A DNA stretch of 64,000 nucleotides from Paucibacter sp. B2R-40 (GTDB lineage Bacteria > Pseudomonadota > Gammaproteobacteria > Burkholderiales > Burkholderiaceae_C). The notes under the pieces are model-generated. The model saw nothing but the letters and a program-made list of their open reading frames with translations. It did not search any database and had not been told where the DNA came from. The stretch spans positions 1-64,000 of the forward strand of contig NZ_JAJIRP010000005.1 in the NCBI RefSeq assembly GCF_025717555.1. Reading direction: 5' to 3'. The translations under genes and the position numbers were made by a program. This document shows positions 41,263 to 50,835 of the stretch, in pieces (position 1 is the stretch's first letter; the number at the start of each line of letters is the position of its first letter).

Positions 41263-41337
41263 CACGATTCCCCTGAAGATTCAAAGAATTATGCGGTTCA
41301 GCGCTGATGCGCAAAGCGGTGGCGCAGCGCCTGTCGA

Positions 41338-41347
41338 GGGGGGGGGG
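41338..41347. repeat. Run of ten G
   Basis: A homopolymer tract on the + strand in the intergenic gap between the response regulator and the SDR gene. Such tracts are slippage-prone but nothing is known to depend on it here. Confidence 0.6.
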
Positions 41348-41440
41348 CTTGAGCACGGACGGGAGATCAGCCCAAGGGCTTGTGCTTACGCTGCCATTCA
41401 CTTTCAATCCAGGTCGATTGAGCCCCGCCTGGCTGTGAAC

Positions 41441-42337
41441 TCAAACAGCGCGCAGCGCGGCTCGTAGCTTGACGCCTAACTCCGGCCGGTCCTGAAACGG
41501 ATCGGTCGGGTTACGCCGCTGCAGCACATCGTCCATGCGCGTTTGCACGCTGCTCAGCGCCTGCGGGTGGCTGAAGACATAGAACTGCTGCGCGGCCATC
41601 GCCGCAAACACCATCGCTGCCACTTCGGCCGCTGTCACCTTGCCCGAGTTGACTGCCTTGTCGCTCATCGCCTGCCCGATCAGCTGGCTCTGCGTGGGCC
41701 GGCTGCCTTTCAATTCCGCCGGGCGGTTGCGATGGCTTTGCGCAATGCCGGTGGGCACGAAAAAGGGGCACAGCAGTGAGCAGTGAATCTGCTCGGTGAC
41801 CAAGGCCAAGTCTTGATAGAGCGTCTCGCTCAGGCTCACCACCGCGTGTTTGGAGACGTTGTAAACGCCCATATTGGGCGCATTGACGACGCCGGCCATC
41901 GAAGCGGTATTGACGATATGGGCCTCAAAGTTCGGATCGGCGGCCGCTGCCGCCAACATCATCGGCGTGAACAGACGAATGCCGTGGACCACGCCCATCA
42001 CGTTGACGCCCAACACCCAGTCCCAGTCGGCTTGGCTGTTCTCCCAGATCAGCCCGCCAGAGCCCACGCCGGCATTATTGAAAACAAAATGGGGCGCGCC
42101 GAAGCGCAACTGGACGGCAGCCGCGAGCGCCTCCATCTCGGCCGCCTTGGCCACATCGACCCGCTGTGCCAGCAGCGGAAGACCATCGAATTCGGCCGCA
42201 GCGCGCTCCAGCGCGTCGGCCTGTACATCGCAAAGCACCAGGTTCATGCCGCGCGCGGCGGCGATGCGGGCGACCTCAAGGCCGAAGCCAGAACCCGCAC
42301 CGGTGATCACGGCAGTCTTGCCGGCGTAGTGTTTCAT
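41441..42337 (-). CDS. SDR-family NAD(P)-dependent oxidoreductase
   Basis: The 298-residue product has TAVITGAGSGFGLEVARIAAARG, the glycine-rich cofactor loop (TGxxxGxG), NNAG in FVFNNAGVGSG, catalytic Ser in IVNTASMAGVV and YNVSK (YxxxK). The order and length match classical short-chain dehydrogenases. The substrate is unknown; the family spans alcohols, ketones and acyl compounds. It lies downstream of the GST, GNAT and CurA-like genes on the same strand with a 15-base gap to the GST gene, so these four probably form one transcript. Confidence 0.9.
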   Translation of the reverse strand: MKHYAGKTAVITGAGSGFGLEVARIAAARGMNLVLCDVQADALERAAAEFDGLPLLAQRVDVAKAAEMEALAAAVQLRFGAPHFVFNNAGVGSGGLIWENSQADWDWVLGVNVMGVVHGIRLFTPMMLAAAAADPNFEAHIVNTASMAGVVNAPNMGVYNVSKHAVVSLSETLYQDLALVTEQIHCSLLCPFFVPTGIAQSHRNRPAELKGSRPTQSQLIGQAMSDKAVNSGKVTAAEVAAMVFAAMAAQQFYVFSHPQALSSVQTRMDDVLQRRNPTDPFQDRPELGVKLRAALRAV

Positions 42338-42352
42338 CGCTTGAACTCGTCC

Positions 42353-43276
42353 TTAAGTCTTGCGCAGGGCATAGCCGATGCGCGGGAAATGCACATGTAC
42401 CAGGCCGGCTCGCTCATCCACACGGCGCACGCTGATACGGCCTTGACTCAGGCCCACCAACTCGCCGCAGACGGGATCACGGGCGTAGTCGCTGGCGCTG
42501 ACCAGCACCTTGTCGCCGGGCTCGAAGCCCAGCCCGGCCTGCACGCTGACCGGCTCTTGCGGGCCAAGCTTGCGAGCGACCTCGATGGCGGCCAGGCTGT
42601 CCGATTTACTGCGCTGACCATGGCCAAAGGCGGCCATTCGCTCGAACCAGGCCTTCAAGCGCTGGAGGGGCGCAAGAATGCCCGCCACTGGCGGCGCCAG
42701 GCGAACAAACCAAACGCTTTGCGCAACAGCAAAGTCGGCCAACGTCGCTGCGGTGCCGAGCAAAAAGGGTCGGCCGTCGCTCAGCATGGCCTCCAGCCAG
42801 GCCCCGTAACTCTGTAGCTCAGCGGCGGCGTCCAGGCTGCTCGGCCGCACGTTGCCGGCGGTCATGGCCGCACGGTCGGCCGCGAAGGCCGCCATGAATT
42901 CGGGCGGCGCGCCGGCAAAGATCGCTGCCGCTCCGGCCGGCTGCAAGGTGTAGGACACTGCGGCCAAGAACAATGACTTATCGGCCCATTGCGCCAACAG
43001 CCGCTCGGCACCGGCGCTCTGCGGCGGGAACAAGCTGGGCGTCGCCTGGCGCGCCTCGATCAGCTCGCACATCAAGGCCGTATCGCAATAAATATCGCCG
43101 GCAATCTGCAAAAACGGTGTGCGCCTATAGCCGCCGGTCAGCGCCAGCACATCGGGTTTGGGGCAGATCACCGGCACCGTGACGCTCTGCCAAGCCAATC
43201 CTTTGTACCCCAGGATCAGGCGCATCTTCTGGGAGAACGGTGAGCCGGCATAGTGATGAAGAATCAGCTCCGTCAT
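42353..43276 (-). CDS. Glutathione S-transferase family protein with C-terminal extension
   Basis: From the ATG at 43276 the product has about 307 residues, longer than a typical GST (200-230). The N-terminal thioredoxin fold is MTELILHHYAGSPFSQKMRLILGYKGLAW, with SPFSQK at the usual catalytic position; the second domain is helical (AAAELQSYGAWLEAMLSDGRPFLLGTAATLADFAVAQSVWF, a classic GST-C motif). After about residue 220 comes an extra domain with ARDPVCGELVGLSQGRISVRRVDERAGLVHVHFPRIGYALRK, probably small beta-structured, not part of GSTs. The stop of the preceding GNAT gene overlaps its ATG (ATGA), so it is translationally coupled. Confidence 0.87.
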   Translation of the reverse strand: MTELILHHYAGSPFSQKMRLILGYKGLAWQSVTVPVICPKPDVLALTGGYRRTPFLQIAGDIYCDTALMCELIEARQATPSLFPPQSAGAERLLAQWADKSLFLAAVSYTLQPAGAAAIFAGAPPEFMAAFAADRAAMTAGNVRPSSLDAAAELQSYGAWLEAMLSDGRPFLLGTAATLADFAVAQSVWFVRLAPPVAGILAPLQRLKAWFERMAAFGHGQRSKSDSLAAIEVARKLGPQEPVSVQAGLGFEPGDKVLVSASDYARDPVCGELVGLSQGRISVRRVDERAGLVHVHFPRIGYALRKT

Positions 43277-43743
43277 GGCGATGGCGGCCTTTGCATATCG
43301 ATGTGGACGATGCCGTCTTCGTCGTAGGGCGCCGAGACGCTGACAAATCCCAGGCTCGAATAGAAGTCCAACAGATAGCTTTGCGCGCTGATGGCCACGG
43401 TCTGTCCGGGCCACAGCCTGGCGCATTCAAGCAGCGCACGCTGCATCAGCGCGCGGCCCGCACCGCTGCCGCGCGCGGCCGGCGCCGTGACGACGCGGCC
43501 GATCTCCGGCAGCAGATGCGCTGGGCCTTTCGCCAGCGGTGGCAATAAGCGGGCGCAGGCCAGCAACTCGCCGCTGCTCTCCTCATGCCCCAGCAGATGC
43601 CAAGCCAGCAGGTCCACGCCGTCGGGGTCGAGATAGACGCAGGCCTGCTCAAGCACAAACACGCGCGCGCGCAGCGCCAAGGCTTGGTAAAGCGCCAGCG
43701 GGCTCAAGTCGGCCAGCGGCGCGACGCTCCAGCGCAAAGCCAT
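43273..43743 (-). CDS. ElaA-like GNAT acetyltransferase
   Basis: This 156-residue protein resembles E. coli ElaA: ALRARVFVLEQACVYLDPDGVDLLAWHLLG near the N-terminus and the acetyl-CoA loop RVVTAPAARGSGAGRALMQRAL (V-x-x-x-x-R/G-x-G-x-G/A). The rest is the fold of a GNAT with SAQSYLLDFYSSLGF. The acyl acceptor is unknown. Its ATG shares one base with the stop of the upstream CurA-like gene (TGATG), and its stop overlaps the GST start, so it is in an operon. Confidence 0.9.
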   Translation of the reverse strand: MALRWSVAPLADLSPLALYQALALRARVFVLEQACVYLDPDGVDLLAWHLLGHEESSGELLACARLLPPLAKGPAHLLPEIGRVVTAPAARGSGAGRALMQRALLECARLWPGQTVAISAQSYLLDFYSSLGFVSVSAPYDEDGIVHIDMQRPPSP

Positions 43744-44762
43744 CAGACCAGCTTGACCAGCTGTTTGCCGAAATTCTTGCCCTTGAGCAGGCCCAGAAAG
43801 GCCTCGGGCGCAGCAGCCAGCCCCAAGGCCACCGATTCGCGGAACTTCAGTTTGCCCATGGCGACCATGCCGCCCAACTCCTTCAACGCTTCGGGCCAGA
43901 CCTCCATATGCTCGCTGACGATAAAGCCCTCGATCTTCATGCGGTTGACCAGGATCAGTTGCGGCGCGCTCATCGGAATCGGCTCACCGTTGTAGCCGGA
44001 AATCATGCCGCACATGGCGACACGGCTGAAGGCATTGGCGCGCAGCATGACCGCATCCAGAATCATGCCGCCGACATTCTCGAAATAGCCGTCAATACCG
44101 TCCGGGCATGCCGACTTCAGTGCCGCCGACAGCGACTTCACGTCCCGGTGTTCTTTGTAATCGATGCAGGCATCAAAACCCAACTCCTCGACCACATAAC
44201 GGCATTTATCGGCGCCACCGGCCAGGCCCACAGCACGCGCGCCGCGCGCCTTGGCCAACTGCCCCACGACCGAGCCCACCGCGCCGCTGGCGGCGCTGAC
44301 CACCACCGTCTCGCCCGCTTTGGGGTTGATGATTTTCACCAGACCGTACCAAGCGGTGACGCCGGGCATGCCGACCGCACCCAGATAGGCCGACAGCGGG
44401 ATATGCGTGGCGTCCACTTTTTGTATCACGCCGCGCTGGCTCGCATCGACGACGAAATACTCTTGCCAGCCGCCCATGCCGACCACCTTATCGCCGGCCG
44501 CAAATGCTGCATTCTTGGAGGTCACCACCTCGCCAACCGTGCCGCCCAGCATCACCTCATTGAGGCCTTGAGGCTGCGCGTAGCTCTTGCCCTCATTCAT
44601 GCGGCCGCGCATATAGGGGTCTAGGCTCAGGAAATGGTTGCGGATCAAGACCTGACCCTCGGCCAAGTCAGGAATTGCGGCTTCGACCAGCTTGAAGTTA
44701 TCTAAGCTCGGCTCGCCTTGCGGGCGGGAGATAAGTTGGATTTGCGCATTGACATGACTCAT
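43743..44762 (-). CDS. CurA-like NADP-dependent oxidoreductase (MDR superfamily)
   Basis: The 339-residue product is a zinc-independent medium-chain reductase: IRNHFLSLDPYMRGRMNEGKSYA is the typical CurA/leukotriene B4 12-hydroxydehydrogenase-like motif, the NADPH loop is SAASGAVGSVVGQLAKARGARAVG, and the C-terminal FRESVALGLAAAPEAFLGLLKGKNFGKQLV closes the domain. These enzymes reduce the double bond of enones such as curcumin or prostaglandins. It starts the likely four-gene operon MDR-GNAT-GST-SDR, whose members all suit detoxification of electrophilic or aromatic compounds. Confidence 0.9.
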   Translation of the reverse strand: MSHVNAQIQLISRPQGEPSLDNFKLVEAAIPDLAEGQVLIRNHFLSLDPYMRGRMNEGKSYAQPQGLNEVMLGGTVGEVVTSKNAAFAAGDKVVGMGGWQEYFVVDASQRGVIQKVDATHIPLSAYLGAVGMPGVTAWYGLVKIINPKAGETVVVSAASGAVGSVVGQLAKARGARAVGLAGGADKCRYVVEELGFDACIDYKEHRDVKSLSAALKSACPDGIDGYFENVGGMILDAVMLRANAFSRVAMCGMISGYNGEPIPMSAPQLILVNRMKIEGFIVSEHMEVWPEALKELGGMVAMGKLKFRESVALGLAAAPEAFLGLLKGKNFGKQLVKLV

Positions 44763-44880
44763 GGGGTACTCCTCAATTGGGGTCTGGCTTTAAAAGCAAA
44801 GATTGAATCATGCGGCAGCAGCTGGCTGCGTCCCTTGGGCGACATAAAAAAACCCGCAACTGGCATTTGACCCCGGCTGC

Positions 44881-44907
44881 TCAAGTTCTACAAACTCAGG
44901 CCGATAG
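44881..44907 (+). promoter_or_regulatory. FliA (sigma-28) promoter of the chemoreceptor genes
   Basis: TCAAGTTC, 11 bases, then GCCGATAG matches the sigma-28 consensus (TAAAGTTT-N11-GCCGATAA) in both boxes. The first chemoreceptor ATG is 74 bases downstream. Confidence 0.75.
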
Positions 44908-44980
44908 CCTCCCATGCGCAGCCGGGGCCCGAGCGGATGCTCTGTAGCCTTTTCACCCAGCGGGTCTTCAGGAGCAAACC

Positions 44981-46543
44981 ATGAATCTGTCGAATTTCAA
45001 GATCGGCACCAAGCTGATCGCTGGCTTTTTGATGGTTTCAGCCGTCGGTGCGCTGATAGGCCTGCTCGGCTTGTCCAAAATGGGGCAGATGAATCAGGCC
45101 GCCAGCGAGATGTACGAAAAGGAATTCATGGCCGTGTCCTTCATCAAGGAAGCCAATACCGACCTGATTTATGTTGAACGCGACCTGCGCAATGCGCTGC
45201 TCGCCACCAGCCCCGACTGGCGCAACAAATCGCGTGAATCCGTACGAAAGTACATCGCCACGGCCAAAAGCAATATCAAGCAGGCAGACCCCTTGTTCTG
45301 GACCGAAAAAGGCCGGGCCGAGATGGGCAAACTCAACAGCATGTGGGGCGCTTTTGAATCGGCCGTCGGCACCATGGACGGCAAAGTGGCGGACGAAAGC
45401 CCGGCCGGCCATGCAGCGGCGGTCGAGTTCATGTTCGGCACCTTGGCGCCATTGAGCACCCAGGTAGACGAGCAACTGAACGTGCTGGTGGACAACAAGG
45501 AAGCCAATGCCAAGCGCATCGATGCAAGCAATGACGCCCGCTATACAAGCAGCCGCAATCTGACCCTGGGCTTGATCTTGCTGGGCGTCGCTGCCAGCGT
45601 CGGCCTGGGCTTGATCATCAGTCGCAATGTAGTGGGCGCGCTGCAGCGCTCGCTGGCGGCGGCAGAGCGCATGAGTGACTTCGATTTGAGCGAAGCCTTA
45701 CAAGCCACGGGCAAGGACGAAAGCGCTGAGCTGCTGCGTGCCCAAGAGGCGATGCGTCAAAAGCTGCAAGACATCGTGGCCCAGGTGCGCGACAACGCCG
45801 AAAGCGTGGCCACCGGCAGCGGCCAGATTGCGCAAGGCAATGCCGACTTGAGCCAGCGCACCGAAGAGCAAGCCAGCGCCCTGGAAGAAACGGCGGCCAC
45901 CATGGACGAACTCAGCTCCACCGTGCGCAACAATGCCGACAACGCCAAACAAGCCAATCAGTTGGCGCTGGGCGCATCGACGGTGGCCAGCCAAGGTGGC
46001 GCGGTAGTGGGCCAAGTGGTTGAGACGATGAAGGGCATCAACGACAGTTCGCGCAAGATCTCAGACATCATCAGCGTGATCGACGGCATCGCCTTCCAGA
46101 CCAATATCCTGGCGCTGAACGCCGCCGTCGAGGCGGCCCGTGCCGGCGAGCAAGGGCGTGGCTTTGCTGTCGTGGCCAGCGAGGTGCGCTCGCTGGCGCA
46201 GCGCAGCGCCGAAGCGGCCAAGGAAATCAAGACCTTGATCAACGCCAGCGTCGAGCGGGTCGAACAGGGCACGGTGCTGGTCGACAAGGCCGGTGTGACG
46301 ATGAGCGAGATCGTCACTGCGATTCGCCGCGTCACTGACATCGTCGGCGAGATCAGCAGCGCCAGCACCGAGCAAAGTGCCGGTATCGCCCAGGTCGGAG
46401 AGGCGATCACGCAGATGGACAAGGTCACCCAGCAAAACGCTGCGCTGGTGGAACAAAGCGCCGCCGCAGCGGAAAGTCTGCGCCAACAGGCCGGCCAACT
46501 GGTGCAGGCCGTGGCAGTGTTCAAGCTCAGCCACAGAGTTTGA
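44981..46543 (+). CDS. Methyl-accepting chemotaxis protein (first of a tandem pair)
   Basis: The 520-residue chemoreceptor has a first membrane segment (about 11-31, [21 protein letters not shown]), a periplasmic four-helix-bundle ligand domain of about 155 residues, a second membrane segment ([20 protein letters not shown], 190-210), a HAMP domain, and the cytoplasmic signalling hairpin: [27 protein letters not shown] and the highly conserved tip [32 protein letters not shown]. Glu/Gln adaptation sites are visible in [10 protein letters not shown]. There is no C-terminal CheR-binding pentapeptide. A FliA promoter precedes it. It is 78 bases upstream of a paralogue. Confidence 0.95.
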   Translation: MNLSNFKIGTKLIAGFLMVSAVGALIGLLGLSKMGQMNQAASEMYEKEFMAVSFIKEANTDLIYVERDLRNALLATSPDWRNKSRESVRKYIATAKSNIKQADPLFWTEKGRAEMGKLNSMWGAFESAVGTMDGKVADESPAGHAAAVEFMFGTLAPLSTQVDEQLNVLVDNKEANAKRIDASNDARYTSSRNLTLGLILLGVAASVGLGLIISRNVVGALQRSLAAAERMSDFDLSEALQATGKDESAELLRAQEAMRQKLQDIVAQVRDNAESVATGSGQIAQGNADLSQRTEEQASALEETAATMDELSSTVRNNADNAKQANQLALGASTVASQGGAVVGQVVETMKGINDSSRKISDIISVIDGIAFQTNILALNAAVEAARAGEQGRGFAVVASEVRSLAQRSAEAAKEIKTLINASVERVEQGTVLVDKAGVTMSEIVTAIRRVTDIVGEISSASTEQSAGIAQVGEAITQMDKVTQQNAALVEQSAAAAESLRQQAGQLVQAVAVFKLSHRV

Positions 46544-46621
46544 ATGGGCACAGCAGAGTTTTCAAAACACCTGCAAAATCAACAAGCGCTACGCACAACC
46601 CCTCACCCCGGGAGAGTCCCA

Positions 46622-48175
46622 ATGCAGCTGACTGACTACAAGATCAACACCAAATTGATCGCCGCGTTCATCGCTGTTGCCTTGATCGGGGCAGCCTTAG
46701 GCAGCTTTGCCATCTTCAATATGAAGCGCATCAATGATGCCGATACGAGTTTGTACGAGAAGGAGCTGGTGGGTCTATCCTTGGTCAAGGAAGCCAATGC
46801 GCAGCGCTTGCAAGCCTTGGTCGCAGTGCGCGATACCTTGCTGGCCACCGACGCTCAAGAGCGTGAGCAAGCTTTGGCCTTGATGGCCGAATCGCGCAAG
46901 AAATACAGCGATTTGCTCGAGCAAGCCAGCAAACTTGCCAGCAGCGACAAAGCTCGCTCAGCCTTGTCCAACTTGCGCGTTTTGGCGGACAAAGATCAGC
47001 AGATTGCACAGGACTTGGTCAAACGAATCCAAACCACGGACTTGAGCGGGTCAAACGAAAGCATCAAATTCATCAAGTCCGACGTCACGCCGCACGGCAT
47101 CCAAGTTGATCAGGCGCTCAAGGCGCTGTCACAGTTGAAGGAAGCCGAGGCCAAAGCAGTCTCCGATACCAACAGCGAGCTTTACGAAAACAGTCGCAAC
47201 ATCACGATCGCCTTGATCGTGCTCGGCGTCGCGGCCGGCATCGCCTTGGGCACTGGCATCAGCCGCCATGTCACGGCGCCGCTGGCGCATGCTGCCGCCG
47301 GCGCTCGCGCGATGAGCGAAGGCGATATGACGCAAGACTTGAGCGTGGTCGGCAAGGACGAAACTTCGCAACTGCTGCAGGCCCTTGATGAAATGCGTCG
47401 GCGCCTGCAAGGCATCGTCAGCAGCGTGCGTGAGAACTCCGAAAGCGTCGCCACCGGCAGCGGCGAAATCGCGCAAGGTAACGCCGACCTCAGTCAGCGC
47501 ACCGAGGAACAGGCCAGTGCGCTGGAGCAAACTGCCGCCACCATGGACGAACTCAGCTCCACCGTGCGCAACAACGCCGACAACGCCAAACAGGCCAATC
47601 AACTGGCCCTCAGCGCCTCAACGGTTGCACAGCAAGGTGGCGCGGTGGTGGGTGAGGTGGTGGAGACCATGAAGGGCATCAACGACAGCTCGAAAAAGAT
47701 CTCCGACATCATCAGCGTGATCGACGGCATTGCCTTCCAGACCAATATCCTGGCGCTGAACGCGGCGGTGGAAGCGGCGCGGGCCGGCGAGCAAGGGCGC
47801 GGTTTTGCGGTGGTGGCCAGCGAGGTGCGCTCGCTCGCCCAGCGCAGCGCCGAGGCCGCCAAGGAGATCAAGACGCTGATCAATGCCAGCGTCGAGCGGG
47901 TCGAGCAAGGCACGACCTTGGTCGACAAAGCCGGCGTGACCATGACCGAAATCGTCAGCTCGATTCGGCGCGTGGCCGACATCGTCGGCGAAATCAGCGC
48001 CGCCAGCTCGGAGCAAAGCTCAGGCATCGCGCAGGTCGGCGAGGCGATCACGCAGATGGACAAGGTCACCCAGCAAAACGCAGCGCTGGTCGAAGAGAGC
48101 GCGGCCGCCGCAGAAAGCCTGCGCCAGCAGGCCGATCAGCTGGTGCAGGTGGTGGCGGTATTCAAACTGCGTTGA
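46622..48175 (+). CDS. Methyl-accepting chemotaxis protein (second of a tandem pair)
   Basis: The product is about 517 residues from the ATG at 46622 (GGGAGA upstream). Architecture is the same as in the first copy: TM1 ([21 protein letters not shown]), periplasmic four-helix bundle, TM2 ([22 protein letters not shown]), HAMP and signalling domain. The periplasmic domains of the two differ strongly, whereas the cytoplasmic domains are nearly identical, so each probably senses a different ligand but signals to the same CheA array. A C-terminal CheR docking site is absent here too. It is likely transcribed with the first copy. Confidence 0.95.
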   Translation: MQLTDYKINTKLIAAFIAVALIGAALGSFAIFNMKRINDADTSLYEKELVGLSLVKEANAQRLQALVAVRDTLLATDAQEREQALALMAESRKKYSDLLEQASKLASSDKARSALSNLRVLADKDQQIAQDLVKRIQTTDLSGSNESIKFIKSDVTPHGIQVDQALKALSQLKEAEAKAVSDTNSELYENSRNITIALIVLGVAAGIALGTGISRHVTAPLAHAAAGARAMSEGDMTQDLSVVGKDETSQLLQALDEMRRRLQGIVSSVRENSESVATGSGEIAQGNADLSQRTEEQASALEQTAATMDELSSTVRNNADNAKQANQLALSASTVAQQGGAVVGEVVETMKGINDSSKKISDIISVIDGIAFQTNILALNAAVEAARAGEQGRGFAVVASEVRSLAQRSAEAAKEIKTLINASVERVEQGTTLVDKAGVTMTEIVSSIRRVADIVGEISAASSEQSSGIAQVGEAITQMDKVTQQNAALVEESAAAAESLRQQADQLVQVVAVFKLR

Positions 48176-48211
48176 GGCTCGCAGCTCAAGGGCAAGCCCA
48201 GCGGGGGCCGG

Positions 48212-48676
48212 CTAGTCGGCTCGCTGCAAGCTCTTGATGACCCGCCCGCGCCCCGGCAGCGCCTTCAGGTACTTGAAGGTAGCCGTCGCGTGCGCGCAGA
48301 GCTTGCCGTCTTCGCCGTAGATACTGCCCTCGCAAAAAGCCATGGTCACCGTGCTGTGCAACAGCTTACCCACCGCACGCAACTCGCCTTCGCCGGGCCG
48401 CATGAAGGAGGTCTTCATCTCGATGGTGACCACACCCGGCCCCATGCCTGCGGCTGTCATATGAGTGCTGCGCGCGGCATGCGCCATCGCCACGTCCAGC
48501 ATGGTCATCAAGACGCCGCCATGCGCAACCTCCCAGGAATTCAGATGCCCTTGCTTCAAGTCGACCCGCAGCTCGGCCTGACCATGGCCCATGCTGTGCA
48601 GCTCCAAACCCAGTTGCTCAACAAAGGGGATGTGAACCGGGAATTTCAGGCTTGGGGATGGTTTCGAATGTGGCAT
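48212..48676 (-). CDS. PaaI-family thioesterase
   Basis: The product is about 154 residues (MPHSKPSPSLKFPVHIPFVE...), a hotdog-fold thioesterase: VAHGGVLMTMLDVAMAHAAR carries the HGG motif with the catalytic region, and EMKTSFMRPGEGELRAVGKLLH is the typical second half. It hydrolyses acyl-CoA or aryl-CoA thioesters. It ends the beta-oxidation gene cluster and could release CoA from dead-end intermediates. It is separated from the small membrane protein by about 70 bases on the same strand. Confidence 0.88.
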   Translation of the reverse strand: MPHSKPSPSLKFPVHIPFVEQLGLELHSMGHGQAELRVDLKQGHLNSWEVAHGGVLMTMLDVAMAHAARSTHMTAAGMGPGVVTIEMKTSFMRPGEGELRAVGKLLHSTVTMAFCEGSIYGEDGKLCAHATATFKYLKALPGRGRVIKSLQRAD

Positions 48677-48743
48677 AGGCGAACATAGCTCCATAGATGA
48701 CAGCGACCCCGCAAGGATAGCCGCCCTGCGTGACTTGATGGCT

Positions 48744-49004
48744 CTACTTCCAGCGCGAGCGCAGCCAGATCATCAGCACACCGGCCGCCACAGCCAGCGC
48801 ACCCTTGCCCAGCAACAGGTAAGCCAATACTTCAGCGTCCGTCATGCCTTCTCCCTTGCCACCCAAACTGTGCGGGCCGAATTGCAACAGCGCCAAACCC
48901 AGGACAAAAACCAACAGCCCTGCGTAAATAAAGATCCAGACCAAACGCTCGACCCAGAGCAAGGTCTTTGGATTGACCCTCTTGTCACCCGCTTCTTCAC
49001 CCAT
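48744..49004 (-). CDS. Small two-helix membrane protein
   Basis: The 86-residue product (MGEEAGDKRVNPKTLLW) has two hydrophobic segments, about 17-40 (VWIFIYAGLLVFVLGLALLQ) and 59-80 (VLAYLLLGKGALAVAAGVLMIW), separated by a short acidic/glycine loop. No known domain recognised. It lies between the acyl-CoA dehydrogenase (stop 12 bases before its start) and the thioesterase, so it belongs to the same transcript. The function cannot be named. Confidence 0.7.
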   Translation of the reverse strand: MGEEAGDKRVNPKTLLWVERLVWIFIYAGLLVFVLGLALLQFGPHSLGGKGEGMTDAEVLAYLLLGKGALAVAAGVLMIWLRSRWK

Positions 49005-49015
49005 CGTTTGATCCC

Positions 49016-50809
49016 TCAAAACCATGCCTCGGGCATGTCCTTGCACAAGGCCTCTCGCCGGCTGACCACGCCCAGCCAGGCCTCTATTTTGGGCAATTCA
49101 TAGGCAAAGAAATAGCGGCAGGCCGCCTGCTTGCCCTGGGTGAACTCGCTTGCTTTTCCCTGCCCCGCTTTCAAGACCACATCCAGCCATATCCAGGCCA
49201 ACACAAGATGGCCAAAAGCCTGCAGGTAGGGCGTGGCATTGGCCAGCGCTTCTTCCGGCTTGCCGCTGCTCCAGGCATTCTTGGTCGCACGGCCCACATT
49301 GGCCAAGGCCGCCGCCAAGGCATTGCCGAGCTCCGCCAGCTCGGGCTGTTGAAGCGCGGTTTCAACCGTGAAGTTGATCCGCGCTGCCAGCGCCAACAAG
49401 GCTTCGCCGCCGTTCATCACGACCTTGCGTCCTAAGAGGTCAAGCCCATGGATGCCATGCGTGCCCTCGTGAATCATATTGAGCCGGTTGTCGCGCCAAT
49501 ATTGCTCGACCGGGAAATCGCGCGTGTAGCCGTAGCCGCCCAAGACCTGTATCGCCAGCGAGTTGGCCTCCAGACACCATTCACTGGGCCAACTCTTGAC
49601 GATGGGGATCAAGACCTCCAGCACCAGCTTGGCCTCTTTGGCCGCGTCGGCCGCGCCGCTGTGCTGCTCGTCGACCAAGCGCGCGCACAGCAGCGCCAGC
49701 GCCAGCCCACCCTCGACATAGCTCTTTTGCGCCAGCAACATGCGCTTAACGTCGGCATGTTCGATGATGGGACGCTGCGGCTGCGTGGCATCCTTGCCAG
49801 CAGGGCCGATTGCCCTGCCCTGCGAGCGCTGGCGCGCGTAGGCCAAGCTGGCTTCATAGCCCGCGTAACCCAACATCACCGCCCCCAGGCCGACGCCGAT
49901 ACGGGCTTCGTTCATCATGTGGAACATGCACTTGAGGCCTTCGCCAGGCTGGCCGACCAGATAGCCGACGGCGCCTGCCCCACCCTCGCCAAAGTTCAGC
50001 AAACAGTTGCTGGTGCCACGAAAGCCGAGCTTGTGGTTCAGGCCAGCCAGCCGCACATCATTGCGCTCGCCCGTCAACTGGCCATCAGCACCCACCATCT
50101 TCTTGGGCACGATGAACAAAGAAATTCCACGCGCGCCGGCGACGAGCTTGCCGTCCTGGCCGGGAATCTTGGCCAACACCAGGTGAATGATGTTCTCGCT
50201 CAGCTCGTGCTCGCCGGCCGAGATCCACATCTTGTTGCCCTTGAGCCTAAAGCGCTGTCCGAGCGGATCATCGGCAAATTCCAGCTCGGCCCGGGTCCTG
50301 ATGTCAGACAGGGACGAGCCGGCCTGCGGTTCGCTCAAACACATGGTGCCGAACCAGCGCCCTTCGAACTCGGCCGCCGCAAACACCTCGCGCTGTTTGG
50401 CCGTGCCATGCGCCATCAAGAGATTGGCATTGCCGGCGGTCAGCATTGCGTAGGCGCCAACGGCCACATTGGCCTTGCTGAAAAAGGCATTCGCTGCCAT
50501 CTCGATCACGCAGGGCAGCTGCATGCCGCCGATCGCGTAGTCTTGCGCGGCCGCCAACATGCCCGAGGCCACATAAGCATCGGTCGCGGCTTTGGTGGCG
50601 GCTGGCAAGTGCACGCGCTCGCCATCGAAGCGCGGCTCTTCGGTATCGGTCAGCCGGGCGATCGGTGCGAACTTTTCTCGGGCGATTTTTTCGCAGGTGT
50701 CGAGCACCGCAGCAAAAGTCTCAGCGCTGTGCTCGGCAAAGCGCGCGCGCAGGGTCAGGTCTTGCACCCCCAGCCAAACGTTCAGCAGAAAGTCCAGGGT
50801 TTGTCGCAT
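49016..50809 (-). CDS. Acyl-CoA dehydrogenase, DmdC-like (C-terminal extended family)
   Basis: This 597-residue enzyme is longer than the classic 380-residue type and matches the extended acyl-CoA dehydrogenase group: GGMQLPCVIEMAANAFFSKANVAVGAYAMLTAGNANLLMAHG in the N-terminal domain, GTMCLSEPQAGSSLSDIRTRA (flavin-binding), GLNHKLGFRGTSNCLLNFG, and a C-terminal domain after VLGGYGYTRDFPVEQYWRDNRLNMIHEGTHGIHGLDLLGRK. It introduces the alpha-beta double bond into acyl-CoA. DmdC-like relatives act on methylmercaptopropionyl-CoA, but a general fatty acid role fits this operon better. It follows the thiolase by 26 bases. Confidence 0.9.
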   Translation of the reverse strand: MRQTLDFLLNVWLGVQDLTLRARFAEHSAETFAAVLDTCEKIAREKFAPIARLTDTEEPRFDGERVHLPAATKAATDAYVASGMLAAAQDYAIGGMQLPCVIEMAANAFFSKANVAVGAYAMLTAGNANLLMAHGTAKQREVFAAAEFEGRWFGTMCLSEPQAGSSLSDIRTRAELEFADDPLGQRFRLKGNKMWISAGEHELSENIIHLVLAKIPGQDGKLVAGARGISLFIVPKKMVGADGQLTGERNDVRLAGLNHKLGFRGTSNCLLNFGEGGAGAVGYLVGQPGEGLKCMFHMMNEARIGVGLGAVMLGYAGYEASLAYARQRSQGRAIGPAGKDATQPQRPIIEHADVKRMLLAQKSYVEGGLALALLCARLVDEQHSGAADAAKEAKLVLEVLIPIVKSWPSEWCLEANSLAIQVLGGYGYTRDFPVEQYWRDNRLNMIHEGTHGIHGLDLLGRKVVMNGGEALLALAARINFTVETALQQPELAELGNALAAALANVGRATKNAWSSGKPEEALANATPYLQAFGHLVLAWIWLDVVLKAGQGKASEFTQGKQAACRYFFAYELPKIEAWLGVVSRREALCKDMPEAWF

Positions 50810-50835
50810 GCCTTGTCCCTCATCAAAGAAGACGT

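Noticed and set aside
41338-41347. G10 run as a phase-variation switch
   Set aside because: It lies in an intergenic gap about 90 bases away from the next start and not between promoter elements that I can see.
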